The notes below the pieces were generated by a model. That model saw nothing but the letters and a program-made list of their open reading frames with translations. It was not told the DNA's origin and did not search any database. A stretch of DNA of 64,000 nt from Opitutus sp. ER46 (GTDB lineage: Bacteria; Verrucomicrobiota; Verrucomicrobiia; Opitutales; Opitutaceae), in NCBI RefSeq assembly GCF_003054705.1, contig NZ_QAYX01000024.1, positions 372,001 through 436,000 of the forward strand, read 5' to 3'. The position numbers and the translations under genes are program-made. Positions 33,524-43,023 of this stretch are shown one piece after another (within the stretch, counting starts at the first letter, position 1; each line of letters starts with the position of its first letter).

Positions 33524-36430
33524 ATGCAGACCTCATTCACCAAGGTGTTCCTGTTGCTGTCCGTCGGCCTCGCCCCGTTGGGCCTGCCTGGAGCGAGGGC
33601 GGCGGCGAGCGGACTCGACCCCGCCGGCCAGCCTGAGGCGGTGGTGCGCCCGGCGGCCGGCGCCTTTGCGTTCGTGCCGCTCGAGCACGGCGTGCAGTTC
33701 GCCGTCGGCGGGGTCGTGAAGAACGTCCTCTTCTATACGGATGGCGTGGTGCGCGTGACGGCGAACCTCGGCGCGACGTACACGACGCAGCCGAGCCTGG
33801 CGGTGATGGCGCGGCCGGAGCGGGTGGCGCTGACGGTGGAAGAAGCGCCGGCGGAGCTCTCGGTCCGGTCGTCCCGGCTGCGGGTGGTCGCGGACAAGAC
33901 GACGGGCGCGCTCTCGTTTTTCGACGCGCGCGGGCAGCTGTTTACGCGTGAGCACCAGCGGCGGCCCGCGGCGATCAAACCCGTCACGATCTCTGGCGCG
34001 CCGACGTACGAGGTCAGCACGACGTTCACGCTGGCCCCGGACGAATCGCTGTATGGCCTCGGCCAGTACAACCAGTCCTACATGGACTACCGCGGAAAGG
34101 AGGTCCTGCTGGTCCAGACGAACATCGGTAGCGTGGTGCCGTTCCTGACCTCGACCCGCCGCTACGGCATCCTGTGGGACATCTACTCGAAGATGACCTT
34201 TCGCGACGAGGCGGCGGGCGCGACGCTCTGGGCCGAGAGCGCGCCGGCGGGCGTCGATTACTACTTTGTGTCCGGGGCGACGATGGACGACGTGATCGCC
34301 GGTTACCGGCGGCTCACGGGCGCGGCGCCGATGTTCCCGCGCCAGGCGTACGGGTTGTTCATGAGCAAGGAACGCTACAAGACGCAGGCGCGGCTGCTGG
34401 AGGTGGTGCGGAGCTTTCGGCAGGACCGCTTCCCGTTGGATTTCATCGTGCAGGACTGGCAATACTGGGGCGGGGACAAGGACGGGACCTGGAGCGGGAT
34501 GATCTGGGACCACGAGCGGTTTCCGGATCCGGCGGGCTTGACGAAGACGCTGCACGAAGAGCTGCACGTCAAACTCATGAACTCGATCTGGCCCTCGGTG
34601 GGAAACGACACTGCCCTTGCCCGGGAACTCGATCAGCACGGGCTGCGGTTCGCGCCGCTGCACTGGATCTCCCAGCGGGCGAGAATCTACGACGCGTTCA
34701 GCGCCGAGGGGCGGGCCATTTACTTCAAGCACATCAAGCAAGGGCTGCTCGATGTCGGCGTGGACGCGCTGTGGATGGATGGCACGGAGGTGGAAGTCGG
34801 CGGCGCGTGCCACGATCCCGCGGAGGTGGAACGCGACATCAAGGGTCTGGGCGTCAACGCCCTCGGGGACTTCACGCGCTACCTCAACCCGTACACGCTG
34901 GTGACGACGCAGGGCACCTACGAGGGGCAGCGGGCGAGCGGTGACCGGCGCGTGTTCACGCTGACGCGTTCCGCCTGGGCCGGGCAGCAGCGCTATGCGG
35001 CGGTGCCGTGGTCGGGCGACACGACTGCGAGTTGGGAAACGTTGCGTGCCCAGATCGCGGGCGGGGTGAACGTCGCGATGGCCGGGCTGCCGTACTGGAG
35101 CCAGGACACGGGCGGGTTCTTCGTGAACTACCCGGGCAAGGAAAAGAACCCCGAGTACCAGGAGCTGTACGCGCGGTGGAACCAGTTCGGCGCGTTCAAT
35201 CCCATCTACCGGATCCACGGCACCAGCATCGAGCGCGAGCCCTACCTGTTCAGGGAATCGGCTCCCGAGCTTTACGCCTCGCTCCGCCGGGCGGCTGAGC
35301 TGCGGTATGCGTTGCTCCCCTACATCTACTCCCTCGCGTGGCAGACGACCGCGCGGGGCTACACCCTGATGCGGGGCCTGCCGATGGATTTCCCGGATGA
35401 CCCGGCCGTGCGGCACCGCGACGACGCCTTCATGTTCGGCCCGGCGCTGCTGGTGCATCCCGTGACGCGGGCGATGTACCACCGGGGCGACCCGTTGCCG
35501 CCGACGATCCCAAACGAGGCCCTGAAGACCCCGGAGGGCGAAGCGGGACTCGCGGTGCAGTACTACGCCGACATCAACCTGCAGACGCCCGCTGGGAAGA
35601 CGATCGATGCCACGGTGGAGCACGCGTGGCCCGGCCCGCCGCTGGCGAATCCCCCGCCCGGGTTGGACCGGTTCGACCATTTCTCGGCGCGGTGGTCCGG
35701 GTTTTTGACCGCGCCGGAGGACGGGACATACGAGATCGGCGCGGAATACGACGACGGGGCGAGGCTCTACCTCGATGGGAAATTGATCGTGGACGACTGG
35801 TCGTCGGGTCCGAAGCGCTACCGCGGTGCCCAGGTCGCCTTGAAGAAAGGCCAGCCCGTGGCGCTCCGAGCGGAGTATTACCAAGGCACGTACGGCCGGT
35901 ACTTCCGGTTGACGTGGCGTTCGCCCGAGGAGCTGCGCGCCCTCGCCAGCCGATCCAAGGACGTGGACAACACGATGGAGACGTATCTTCCGGCGGGAAC
36001 CGACTGGTACGACTTCTGGACCGGCAAACGATTCAAGGGCGGGGCCACCGTGACGAAGAAGTGTCCGCTGGACACCTTCCCCCTGTACGCGCGGGCGGGC
36101 TCGATCGTGCCGATGGGGCCGGTGGTGCAATACGCCACCGAGCGTCTGGATGCCCCTTACGAGGTGCGGGTTTACGCGGGCGCGGACGCGAGGTTCACCC
36201 TCTACGAGGACGACAACGAGACGTACGCCTATGAACGCGGGGAACGCGCGACGTTCGATCTCGTGTGGCACGACGCGGACAGGACGCTCGTGGTCGAAGC
36301 GCGCCAAGGGGCCTTCCCGGGGCTGGTGCGGCAGCGTGAACTCAAGGTGGTTCTCATCGCGGGCCCGGAATCCTTGGCCAAGAGCCTTCTCTACACCGGG
36401 GCGCGCACGGAGGTGCGCTTCGCGCGCTGA
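33524..36430 (+). CDS. GH31 alpha-xylosidase-like enzyme with PA14 insert, secreted
   Basis: The 968-residue protein has a signal peptide (residues 1-27), an N-terminal beta-sandwich, and the GH31 barrel. The nucleophile is Asp419 in ALWMDGTEVE and the acid/base is Asp499 in WSGDTTASWE. A PA14 domain (about 675-805) with QYYADINLQT, FDHFSARWSGFLTAPEDGTYEIG and DDGARLYLDG is inserted after the barrel, as in Cellvibrio Xyl31A, where it helps with longer xyloglucan oligosaccharides. GH31 also includes alpha-glucosidases; the PA14 insert and neighbours favour alpha-xylosidase. It reads from just after the kinase remnant and is followed at 66 bp by a methyltransferase gene. Confidence 0.9.
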   Translation: MQTSFTKVFLLLSVGLAPLGLPGARAAASGLDPAGQPEAVVRPAAGAFAFVPLEHGVQFAVGGVVKNVLFYTDGVVRVTANLGATYTTQPSLAVMARPERVALTVEEAPAELSVRSSRLRVVADKTTGALSFFDARGQLFTREHQRRPAAIKPVTISGAPTYEVSTTFTLAPDESLYGLGQYNQSYMDYRGKEVLLVQTNIGSVVPFLTSTRRYGILWDIYSKMTFRDEAAGATLWAESAPAGVDYYFVSGATMDDVIAGYRRLTGAAPMFPRQAYGLFMSKERYKTQARLLEVVRSFRQDRFPLDFIVQDWQYWGGDKDGTWSGMIWDHERFPDPAGLTKTLHEELHVKLMNSIWPSVGNDTALARELDQHGLRFAPLHWISQRARIYDAFSAEGRAIYFKHIKQGLLDVGVDALWMDGTEVEVGGACHDPAEVERDIKGLGVNALGDFTRYLNPYTLVTTQGTYEGQRASGDRRVFTLTRSAWAGQQRYAAVPWSGDTTASWETLRAQIAGGVNVAMAGLPYWSQDTGGFFVNYPGKEKNPEYQELYARWNQFGAFNPIYRIHGTSIEREPYLFRESAPELYASLRRAAELRYALLPYIYSLAWQTTARGYTLMRGLPMDFPDDPAVRHRDDAFMFGPALLVHPVTRAMYHRGDPLPPTIPNEALKTPEGEAGLAVQYYADINLQTPAGKTIDATVEHAWPGPPLANPPPGLDRFDHFSARWSGFLTAPEDGTYEIGAEYDDGARLYLDGKLIVDDWSSGPKRYRGAQVALKKGQPVALRAEYYQGTYGRYFRLTWRSPEELRALASRSKDVDNTMETYLPAGTDWYDFWTGKRFKGGATVTKKCPLDTFPLYARAGSIVPMGPVVQYATERLDAPYEVRVYAGADARFTLYEDDNETYAYERGERATFDLVWHDADRTLVVEARQGAFPGLVRQRELKVVLIAGPESLAKSLLYTGARTEVRFAR

Positions 36431-36496
36431 TGCGACGGACCCGGGCGTGCGGCCGCCGGCTGGCAATTTCGACGGACCGGTGTCGATTTGCCGGCG

Positions 36497-37096
36497 ATGA
36501 ATGCTCCTGACCGCGCCAACGGCTACGAAACCAGCGCGGCGGCGTTCATGGGCGCGCGTTCGAACCGGGGTGAAGCCGTGGTGCGGACCTGGGCGCGCCG
36601 GCTGCCGTCGGGCGCCAGTGTGCTCGATGTCGGCTGCGGGCATGGCGTGCCCGTTTCGCAGGTGCTCGTTGACGAGCGGTTGGTGGTCTACGGCCTTGAT
36701 GCCTCGCCGACGCTGCTGGCGGACTTTCGCCGGCGGTTTCCGCACGCCGTCACGGCGTGCAGCACCATCGAGGAATCCGACTTCTTTGCGCGCACGTTTG
36801 CTGGCGTGGTCGCGTGGGGAGTGGTGTTCCTGCTCCCGCCCGACGTCCAGGCTCTCCTGATCCACAAGGCGGCCCGCGCCCTCGCGCCGGGAGGCCTGCT
36901 GCTGTTTACCGCGCCGCACCAAGCCTGTGAATGGACGGATGCGCTGACCGGCGGCAGCTCCGTGTCACTCGGTGCCGCCGGCTACACGCGCCTCCTGGCG
37001 GCGGAAGGGATGAGCGTCATCGCGCAAGGGCGCGACGATGGCGACAACCACTACTACATCGCGGCGAAGGACAATTCCGGCGGAAGTGGGCGATAG
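36497..37096 (+). CDS. Class I SAM-dependent methyltransferase
   Basis: The 199-residue protein has the SAM-binding motif I VLDVGCGHGVPVSQVL, motif II VYGLDASPTLLADFRRRFP, and a later KAARALAPGGLLLFTAP, all standard for small-molecule methyltransferases of the UbiE/COQ5 type. The substrate is unknown. It lies 66 bp after GH31 and may be co-transcribed. An in-frame TTG start nine bases upstream is less likely. Confidence 0.85.
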   Translation: MNAPDRANGYETSAAAFMGARSNRGEAVVRTWARRLPSGASVLDVGCGHGVPVSQVLVDERLVVYGLDASPTLLADFRRRFPHAVTACSTIEESDFFARTFAGVVAWGVVFLLPPDVQALLIHKAARALAPGGLLLFTAPHQACEWTDALTGGSSVSLGAAGYTRLLAAEGMSVIAQGRDDGDNHYYIAAKDNSGGSGR

Positions 37097-37145
37097 CTCG
37101 GCGAGCCGCGAGCCGGAGTGGGGGATGAGGCCGGCGCCAGCGGCG

Positions 37146-40100
37146 CTAAGGCGCGCGGAGACTTTCGACGGGGCCGAGGTAGGTGGGCGGCAGGGGCGTG
37201 CGATGCAGGACGACCCGCTGCAGGACGAGGCCGGGATCGACCATCCAGATTCGGATCGTGTGCTCGCCGGGAGCGGCGAGCGTGTGCCGGGTGGTCGAGC
37301 GGCGGGCGTTGTCGGCCACCACCTTTTCCCATTCCCGGTTGTGGTGCTCGGCGCGGAAGTTGGCGGCCACGAGCGTGACGATCTGCGGCTTCGCGTCGTC
37401 GATCGCGACCGCGTAGCGCATCGGGCGGTCGGGCATGAAATTCAGCGTGGGGCTCCACGTCAGCGTGAGCTCCGCGGGGCCGCCAGCGAAGACGTGCGCA
37501 CGGTATTCAAGCAGTGCTGCGTCCTGGCCGGGCGTGGCCGGCGGCTGGTTGGCCGGCGCCTCGGCGCGCAGCCCGGAAAGCGTGTGACCGTAGTCGGCGA
37601 TGCGCGTCCAACGGCCGTTGGCCGCCGGCCGGTGGCGCGCGGCGTGTTCCGCCTCGATCGCGACCACGCCGTTGTTCTCGACGAACGCGCCGGCGACGGG
37701 CGTCGTGGCGGGCCGGAACGCGCTGACGCCGACCGTGAGGCGGACGGCGCCGCAGCGGAATTCGATGCTGCCCTCGGGGGCGCCCGGCGGGACGGACGGC
37801 CAGTCGAGCGAGACCCACAGACGCTGGTCGCCGGTGACCCGGCCTTCGCGGGCGCTGAGCCGGATCCACGGCGCGCTGGGCGTGGCAGTGAAGGTGAACG
37901 GCGCGGCGCCGCGGTTGAACAATTCGATGTAGTAGCGCTGCCGGTTGACGGCGTCGAACGTCGGCAGCCGGGGCGCGGTGAGAACGGGCGTGGCGGTGGT
38001 GGCGGCGAGCTGCGGCCAGGCGTCCTCGGAGCCCTCGACGGCGAGCGCGGGCGCGGCGGCGGCGGGGACCGGGTGGGTGACGAGCGGGACGGCGTCGAGC
38101 GAGTTGCGCGGCGGATCGCGCCACGTGGTGTAGCCGAGGTGCGCCTGGTCCATGAAATGGGCCCAGCGGCCGCCGGCGTACTCGCCGTTGTAATACGCCA
38201 TCAGATCGAGGTCGGCCTGGAAGAGGCGGCGCGTCTCGGCGGCAAAGTCGTTGGCGCTGGCGCGGCCCTGGCGGGCGTAGAGGGCGTTGCGGCCGGCGGC
38301 GACGTAGAGCTCGTTGACGAGGGCGGACGCCTCGGTGGGGAACTGCACGAGCTGGTAGAACGCGTCGCGCTTGGCGGCCGGCAGCGTGGCGGCGAGCGCG
38401 CGGGCGCGGGCGGCGAGGGCGTTGAAGTCGGCGACGACGCGCTCGGCCTCGCGCGCGTGCACGAGGCTGTAGGTCGAGGGGGCGAGGAGCTCGGGCTTTC
38501 GCCGGCCGTTGAACTTGGCGTAGCCCGCGACGAGGGCGGCGGCTTCCGGGGCGGCGGCGGGGCCGAACTCGCGGGTGGCCCAGGCGCGGAGGAACTCATC
38601 GAGGTTGCCGCCGTGCCAGCGGGCGGGGTTCCAGGCGAGGTCGATGAAGAACTCGACCGGCACCTCGTAGCCCTTGAAGTGGCCGGCGTTGACGATCCAG
38701 ATCCGGTCGGCGCCGTACTGGTGGGCGAGCGCCATCTGGTCCCAGATCTTCGGCAGCGGGTTGGTGTTGAGCCACTGGTAGCTGCGCGGGCCGCCGTGGT
38801 AGTCGAAATGGTAATACACGCCCGCGCCGCCCGGGCGCTCGCGCTCCGCCGCGGTGGGCAGCCGCCGCACGTTGCCCCAGTTGTCCTCGGCCCAGAGCAG
38901 CGTGACGTCGTCGGGTACGCGCATCCCCGCCTCGTAGTAGTCCTGCACCTCCTTGTAGAGGCACCACAGCTGCGGGACGCGGGCGACGTCGGGCGTGAGT
39001 TCCTGGCGGAGGATGTCGCGCTGGCGGGCGACGATATGCTCGAGCAGGTCGCGGTGGGCGTCGGGGCCGCCGGCGGCCATCTCGGTGTCGTTGGCGCCGC
39101 GCAGGCCCATGGTGATGATGCTTTCGAATGCGCGGTTGCGGCGGATGCCCTCGCGCCAGAAATCCTCGAGCAGCGCGGGGTGCTGGGCGTAGTTCCAGTG
39201 GCCGATCGTGGCCTTGTGGCGGCGGTCCCACTCCATTTGCGAGCGGAGCATTGGCTCCTGGTGCGAGGTGCCCATCACGATGCCGTACTCGTCGGCGAGG
39301 GCGGCGTTGGCGGAATCGTCCTCGTTGAACGCGTTGTCCCACATCGCCGGCCAGAGATAGTTGCCGCGCAGGCGGAGCAGGACCTCGAAGATCGTGGCGT
39401 AGAACTCGCGGCCGTAGTTGGCGATGCCCGGCGGGACGGGCGGCTTGTCGCGCACGGGCGCGTCGCCGTATTTCGCGCGGACCCAGTTGGTGAGCGCCGG
39501 CGCCTCGTCGTTGAGGAAGATGCCGCGGTAGCGAACGGCCGGCGGCCCCTGCACAAAACGCGGCGGCGCCACGTACAACGCATCGTGGCGGTCGGGCGTG
39601 ACGTCCGCCCACCAGTACCACGGGGAGACGCCGATCTGGGCGGACAAGTCGTAGGTGCCGTAGATCGCGCCCCGCTTGTCGCTGCCGACGATGACGAGCG
39701 CGCGGGCGACGCCGGGGAACGGCTGCTCGATCACCTGGCGGACCCAGGATTCCCAGCGCCCGCGGATGGGAGAAACGTCCAGCTTCCCGGCGCGCACGAG
39801 CTCGTCGATCCAGGCGGCGCGTCCGAGTGTGCCCACGAGCACGACGTCGCCGGAGGCGCTGGTGGGGGCGCCGACGGTCAGCGTGGGCGTGCGGGTGGTG
39901 ACGCGGCGGATATCGGCCTGGAGATCGCGGGCGACCCGGATTACGCCCGGCCAGTCCTCGGCGGCGACGACGATCCCGGCCGTGGCGTCGGTGGTGGCCA
40001 GGGCGAAGGCGCCTTCGGCCGGGGCAAAGCTGACGTACGCCGGCTCGCCGACCACGGCCCGCAGCGGCGCCGCGATCACGAGCGTTGCCAGCAGGACGCC

Positions 40101-40220
40101 GGCGAGTTGCAGGCCCGCGGTCCACCGACGCGAAAAGGCGGCTCGCGGTGTGCGCAGCGGGCGGGCAACGATGGCCGCGCGGCGGCAGGCAGCGAGAAAG
40201 CGACGGGTGATGCGGGACAT
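37146..40220 (-). CDS. GH115 family xylan alpha-(4-O-methyl)-glucuronidase, secreted
   Basis: The 1,024-residue protein has a long basic N-region and then a signal segment (about residues 36-54). The GH115 core includes AIYGTYDLSAQIGVSPWYWWADVTP, YRGIFLNDEAPALTNW, LLRLRGNYLWPAMWDNAFNEDD, MGTSHQEPMLRSQMEW and LLWAEDNWGNVRRLP, and the C-terminal beta-domain ends with the usual sandwich. GH115 enzymes remove (methyl-)glucuronate from internal as well as terminal xylose residues, so this complements the GH67 enzyme at 3593. It is transcribed towards the SAM methyltransferase gene, ending 49 bp from it. The GH3 gene lies upstream on the same strand with a 305-bp gap that contains an iteron element. 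Confidence 0.94.
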   Translation of the reverse strand: MSRITRRFLAACRRAAIVARPLRTPRAAFSRRWTAGLQLAGVLLATLVIAAPLRAVVGEPAYVSFAPAEGAFALATTDATAGIVVAAEDWPGVIRVARDLQADIRRVTTRTPTLTVGAPTSASGDVVLVGTLGRAAWIDELVRAGKLDVSPIRGRWESWVRQVIEQPFPGVARALVIVGSDKRGAIYGTYDLSAQIGVSPWYWWADVTPDRHDALYVAPPRFVQGPPAVRYRGIFLNDEAPALTNWVRAKYGDAPVRDKPPVPPGIANYGREFYATIFEVLLRLRGNYLWPAMWDNAFNEDDSANAALADEYGIVMGTSHQEPMLRSQMEWDRRHKATIGHWNYAQHPALLEDFWREGIRRNRAFESIITMGLRGANDTEMAAGGPDAHRDLLEHIVARQRDILRQELTPDVARVPQLWCLYKEVQDYYEAGMRVPDDVTLLWAEDNWGNVRRLPTAAERERPGGAGVYYHFDYHGGPRSYQWLNTNPLPKIWDQMALAHQYGADRIWIVNAGHFKGYEVPVEFFIDLAWNPARWHGGNLDEFLRAWATREFGPAAAPEAAALVAGYAKFNGRRKPELLAPSTYSLVHAREAERVVADFNALAARARALAATLPAAKRDAFYQLVQFPTEASALVNELYVAAGRNALYARQGRASANDFAAETRRLFQADLDLMAYYNGEYAGGRWAHFMDQAHLGYTTWRDPPRNSLDAVPLVTHPVPAAAAPALAVEGSEDAWPQLAATTATPVLTAPRLPTFDAVNRQRYYIELFNRGAAPFTFTATPSAPWIRLSAREGRVTGDQRLWVSLDWPSVPPGAPEGSIEFRCGAVRLTVGVSAFRPATTPVAGAFVENNGVVAIEAEHAARHRPAANGRWTRIADYGHTLSGLRAEAPANQPPATPGQDAALLEYRAHVFAGGPAELTLTWSPTLNFMPDRPMRYAVAIDDAKPQIVTLVAANFRAEHHNREWEKVVADNARRSTTRHTLAAPGEHTIRIWMVDPGLVLQRVVLHRTPLPPTYLGPVESLRAP

Positions 40221-40525
40221 CGGGATTCTGGGCTGACCGCGCGAACACGGGCCGGCCGGGTGGACACGATGAAACCCGTGGGAGGGAAGGCGAAGCCCGC
40301 GCTCCTCAGACTTCTGAGCGGTTTTCGCTCACGCGAAAACCGAAGGAGCAGGAGGGGACGATGGGTGCAATTATTACTATATAATGGGCAATTGGTTAGG
40401 TGATAATGTCCAGATACTCGGATAATGTCCGGATACTCGCGGGAATAATGTCCAGATACTCCGGACGCAGCGGAGGCGGTCAGGGGCCGGGCTGAAGAGG
40501 GGGCGGTCGCCCTTGCGACGCCTGG
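40221..40525. other. Spacer between GH3 and GH115 genes, with a hairpin
   Basis: It contains no gene. A perfect hairpin GTTTTCGC/GCGAAAAC (40321-40340) precedes an AGGAGCAGGAGGGG stretch and the third copy of the iteron element. The hairpin resembles the one next to element copy 2. Confidence 0.6.
40366..40461 (+). repeat. 96-bp iteron element, copy 3
   Basis: TGCAATTAT at 40366 is followed after 37 bp by direct repeats of ATAATGTCC(A/G)GATACTC at 40403, 40422 and 40445 (spacing 19 and 23 bp). As in the other copies the outer repeats have A and the middle one G at the tenth position (in copy 2 of the element the third also has G). Here it lies upstream of the reverse-strand GH115 gene and after the end of GH3. 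Confidence 0.85.
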
Positions 40526-42667
40526 TTAGCGGAGAGTGAGGGTGGCTTCGACCGGAGCGGCGGCGCCCAGGGCCTGGGCGCGGGGACCGGGAGAGGCGGA
40601 GCCGACGACGACGCGGTACGCGCCGGGAGCCCAGACGCGTTCGCCGGCGGCATTGACCTGCTGGAAGGCGTCGGCGGGCAGGGTGAACTCGACGGCGGTG
40701 CAGCCGCGGGCGGAGACGAGGACCTTGCGGAAGGCGACGAGCGTGGCGCGGGGGGCGTCGGGCCAGCCGGCGGGCGGCAGCACATAGCACTGCACGGTCT
40801 CAAGCGCGTCGCGGTCGCTCTCGTTGGCGACGGCCGTGCGGATCGTCAGCGCCTCGCCGGCGCGGAGCTCGCGGGTGCTGGTCGTGAGCGGGTCGTAGCG
40901 GAAAGATGCATACGTGAGGCCGAAGCCGAACGGGTAGAGCGGCTCGACGGTGGCGAAGCGGTACGTGCGCCCCTGCATGCGGTAATCGTTGAAGGCCGGG
41001 AGGTCGGCGGTGCGCTTGGGCACGGTGACCGGCATCTTGCCGCTGGGCGCGGCGGCGCCGAAGAGGACGTCGGCCACGGCGCGGCCGCCCTCGCAGCCGG
41101 GGTACCAGACTTGGATGACGGCGTCGCAGAGCTCGTGCTCCTCGGGAATGGCGATGGCGCTGCCGCCGGTGAGCACGAGGACGAGCTTCTTGGAGTGCCG
41201 GCGCAGTTCGCGGAGGAAGGCGCGCTGGATCTCGGGGAGCTCGATGACGGCGCGGTCGCCGCCGGAGAGGGAGCCGACGGCGTCGCCCTCCTCTCCCTCG
41301 AGGGTCGGGTCGAGGCCGAGGACGGCGATGGTGACCTCGGCGACGTCGGCGACGCCGAACGTGTAGTTGAGGCCGGGCGCGGGCTGGTGGACCATCGGGC
41401 AGCCGGCGCGGTACTCGAGGATGGTGCTGTCGTCCACGGCGGCGGCGATGCCCTCGATGATGGTGATGAGCTGGCCGCTGATGCCGGCGTAGTTGCCGAT
41501 GAGGGCGTCGACGTTGGACGCGGCGGGGCCGGCGACGAGGAGCGTGGCGGGGTTGCGCCGCAGCGGGAGGAGGCCGCCGGTGTTCTTGAGGAGAACGATG
41601 GACTCGGTGGCGGCGCGGCGGGCGAGGGCGCGGTGCTCCGGCGAATCGACGATGCGGGTGGAGGTGCGCGCGTAGGGGACGAGCTCGGGCGGATCGAAGA
41701 GGCCGAGCTTGAACTTGGTTGCGAGCAGGCGGCGCAGGGAGGTGTTGATCTCCTCCTCGGTGATCAGGCCCTCGCGGACGGCGAGGACGAGGTCGTTGTA
41801 GGTGCAGCCGCAGTTGAGGTCGCAGCCATTGCGCACCGCGAGCGCGGCCGACTCCATGGCGTTGCGCGTGATGTGATGATGGTGGTGGAAGTCGTCGATG
41901 GCGCCGCAGTCGCTGACCACGTGGCCCTGGAAGCCCCAGCGCCGGCGGAGGATTTCGCCGAGCAGGAATTTGCTGGCGCAGGCCGGCTCGCCGAGGACGC
42001 GGTTGTAGGCGCCCATGACGGTCTCGACGCCGCCGCGCACGAGACGCTCGAAGGCGGGGAGGTAGGTTTCGGCGAGGTCCTTGGGCGTGGGCTGGGCATC
42101 GAACTCGTGGCGCTCGCTTTCCGGGCCGCTGTGCACGGCGAAGTGCTTGGCGCAGGCGGCGACCTTGAGGTAGCGCGGGTCCTTGCCCTGGAGCCCGTGC
42201 ACCACGGCGAGGCCGAGTTCGCTGGTGAGGAACGGATCCTCGCCGAACGTCTCCTGGCCGCGGCCCCAGCGCGGATCGCGGAAGATGTTAATGTTGGGCG
42301 TCCAGAACGTGAGCCCCTGGTACTGGCCGTGGCGATTGGCGGCGAGGGCGGCGTGATGCTTGGCGCGGGCCTCGTCGGAAATGGCGGTGGCGACCTGCTC
42401 GACGAGGTCGCGATTCCAAGTGGCGCCCAGGCCGATGACCTGCGGGAACACGGTGGCGCGGCCGTTGCGGCCGACGCCGTGGCAGGCCTCGTTCCACCAA
42501 TTGTACGCGGGGATGCCGAGCCGTTCGACGGCGTTGTTCTCGTGGACGAGCTGGTTGATCTTCTCCGGCAGATTCAGCCGGGCAACGAGGTCGTCGATCC
42601 GCGTGGCGATCGGCTGTTGCGGGTCGCGGAACGCGGGCAAAGCGGTGGAGGACGAGGCGGCAGTCAT
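40526..42667 (-). CDS. GH3 family beta-xylosidase/beta-glucosidase, cytosolic
   Basis: The 713-residue protein starts without a signal peptide (MTAASSSTALPAFRDPQQP), so it probably acts in the cytosol on imported oligosaccharides. Domains: a TIM barrel with PAYNWWNEACHGVGRNGRATVFPQ and NIFRDPRWGRGQETFGEDP, the nucleophile Asp in GHVVSDCGAIDDFHHHH (about residue 243), a second alpha/beta domain from about 365, and a fibronectin-III-like end. The NWWNEACHGVGR form is typical of xylan 1,4-beta-xylosidases of GH3. It would hydrolyse xylo-oligosaccharides brought in by the GPH symporter. Confidence 0.92.
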   Translation of the reverse strand: MTAASSSTALPAFRDPQQPIATRIDDLVARLNLPEKINQLVHENNAVERLGIPAYNWWNEACHGVGRNGRATVFPQVIGLGATWNRDLVEQVATAISDEARAKHHAALAANRHGQYQGLTFWTPNINIFRDPRWGRGQETFGEDPFLTSELGLAVVHGLQGKDPRYLKVAACAKHFAVHSGPESERHEFDAQPTPKDLAETYLPAFERLVRGGVETVMGAYNRVLGEPACASKFLLGEILRRRWGFQGHVVSDCGAIDDFHHHHHITRNAMESAALAVRNGCDLNCGCTYNDLVLAVREGLITEEEINTSLRRLLATKFKLGLFDPPELVPYARTSTRIVDSPEHRALARRAATESIVLLKNTGGLLPLRRNPATLLVAGPAASNVDALIGNYAGISGQLITIIEGIAAAVDDSTILEYRAGCPMVHQPAPGLNYTFGVADVAEVTIAVLGLDPTLEGEEGDAVGSLSGGDRAVIELPEIQRAFLRELRRHSKKLVLVLTGGSAIAIPEEHELCDAVIQVWYPGCEGGRAVADVLFGAAAPSGKMPVTVPKRTADLPAFNDYRMQGRTYRFATVEPLYPFGFGLTYASFRYDPLTTSTRELRAGEALTIRTAVANESDRDALETVQCYVLPPAGWPDAPRATLVAFRKVLVSARGCTAVEFTLPADAFQQVNAAGERVWAPGAYRVVVGSASPGPRAQALGAAAPVEATLTLR

Positions 42668-43023
42668 AGAAGTTTATGCAAGGGAGGAGCCGGAGCGGCC
42701 CGGCTCGGCGGTATCCGTCGGAAGGGGGAGAATCGCGGTGAACGCGGGCGGCAAACAGGGGCGGTCAGGAGCGGATCTCCGGGCGGGGCGGATCGGCCGG
42801 GTGTCGAGCGCCATTGCTGCGGAACGACTCCGGGCGTCGCAAAGCGTTGCTCCGTCTAACAGTAGTTCCTCGGGGGCGGGCAGGCGTGCGAGCGCGCCGG
42901 GCGGACGGGCGCGGGGCCGGCTTCGGGAGCGGCTTTGTCCTCCGGGTTTCTCACCCTTTTTTGACGGAGGCGTCGCCGTGAATGGGGTTGCGACGCTGGA
43001 AGGGCTCCGCTTGTGTGCCCGCC
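42668..43023. other. Divergent spacer between GH3 and pilC-like genes
   Basis: I see no gene here. It should contain both promoters. No clear -10/-35 pair, operator palindrome or repeat of the kinds described elsewhere in the window was seen. Confidence 0.5.

Noticed and set aside
33533-36922. 1,129-residue reverse-strand frame opposite GH31
   Set aside because: Antisense to a gene with both GH31 catalytic aspartates and a PA14 domain; the translation looks like reverse-complement codon composition.
37038-40403. 1,121-residue forward frame opposite GH115
   Set aside because: Runs through the SAM methyltransferase end and the GH115 gene in antisense; no motifs.
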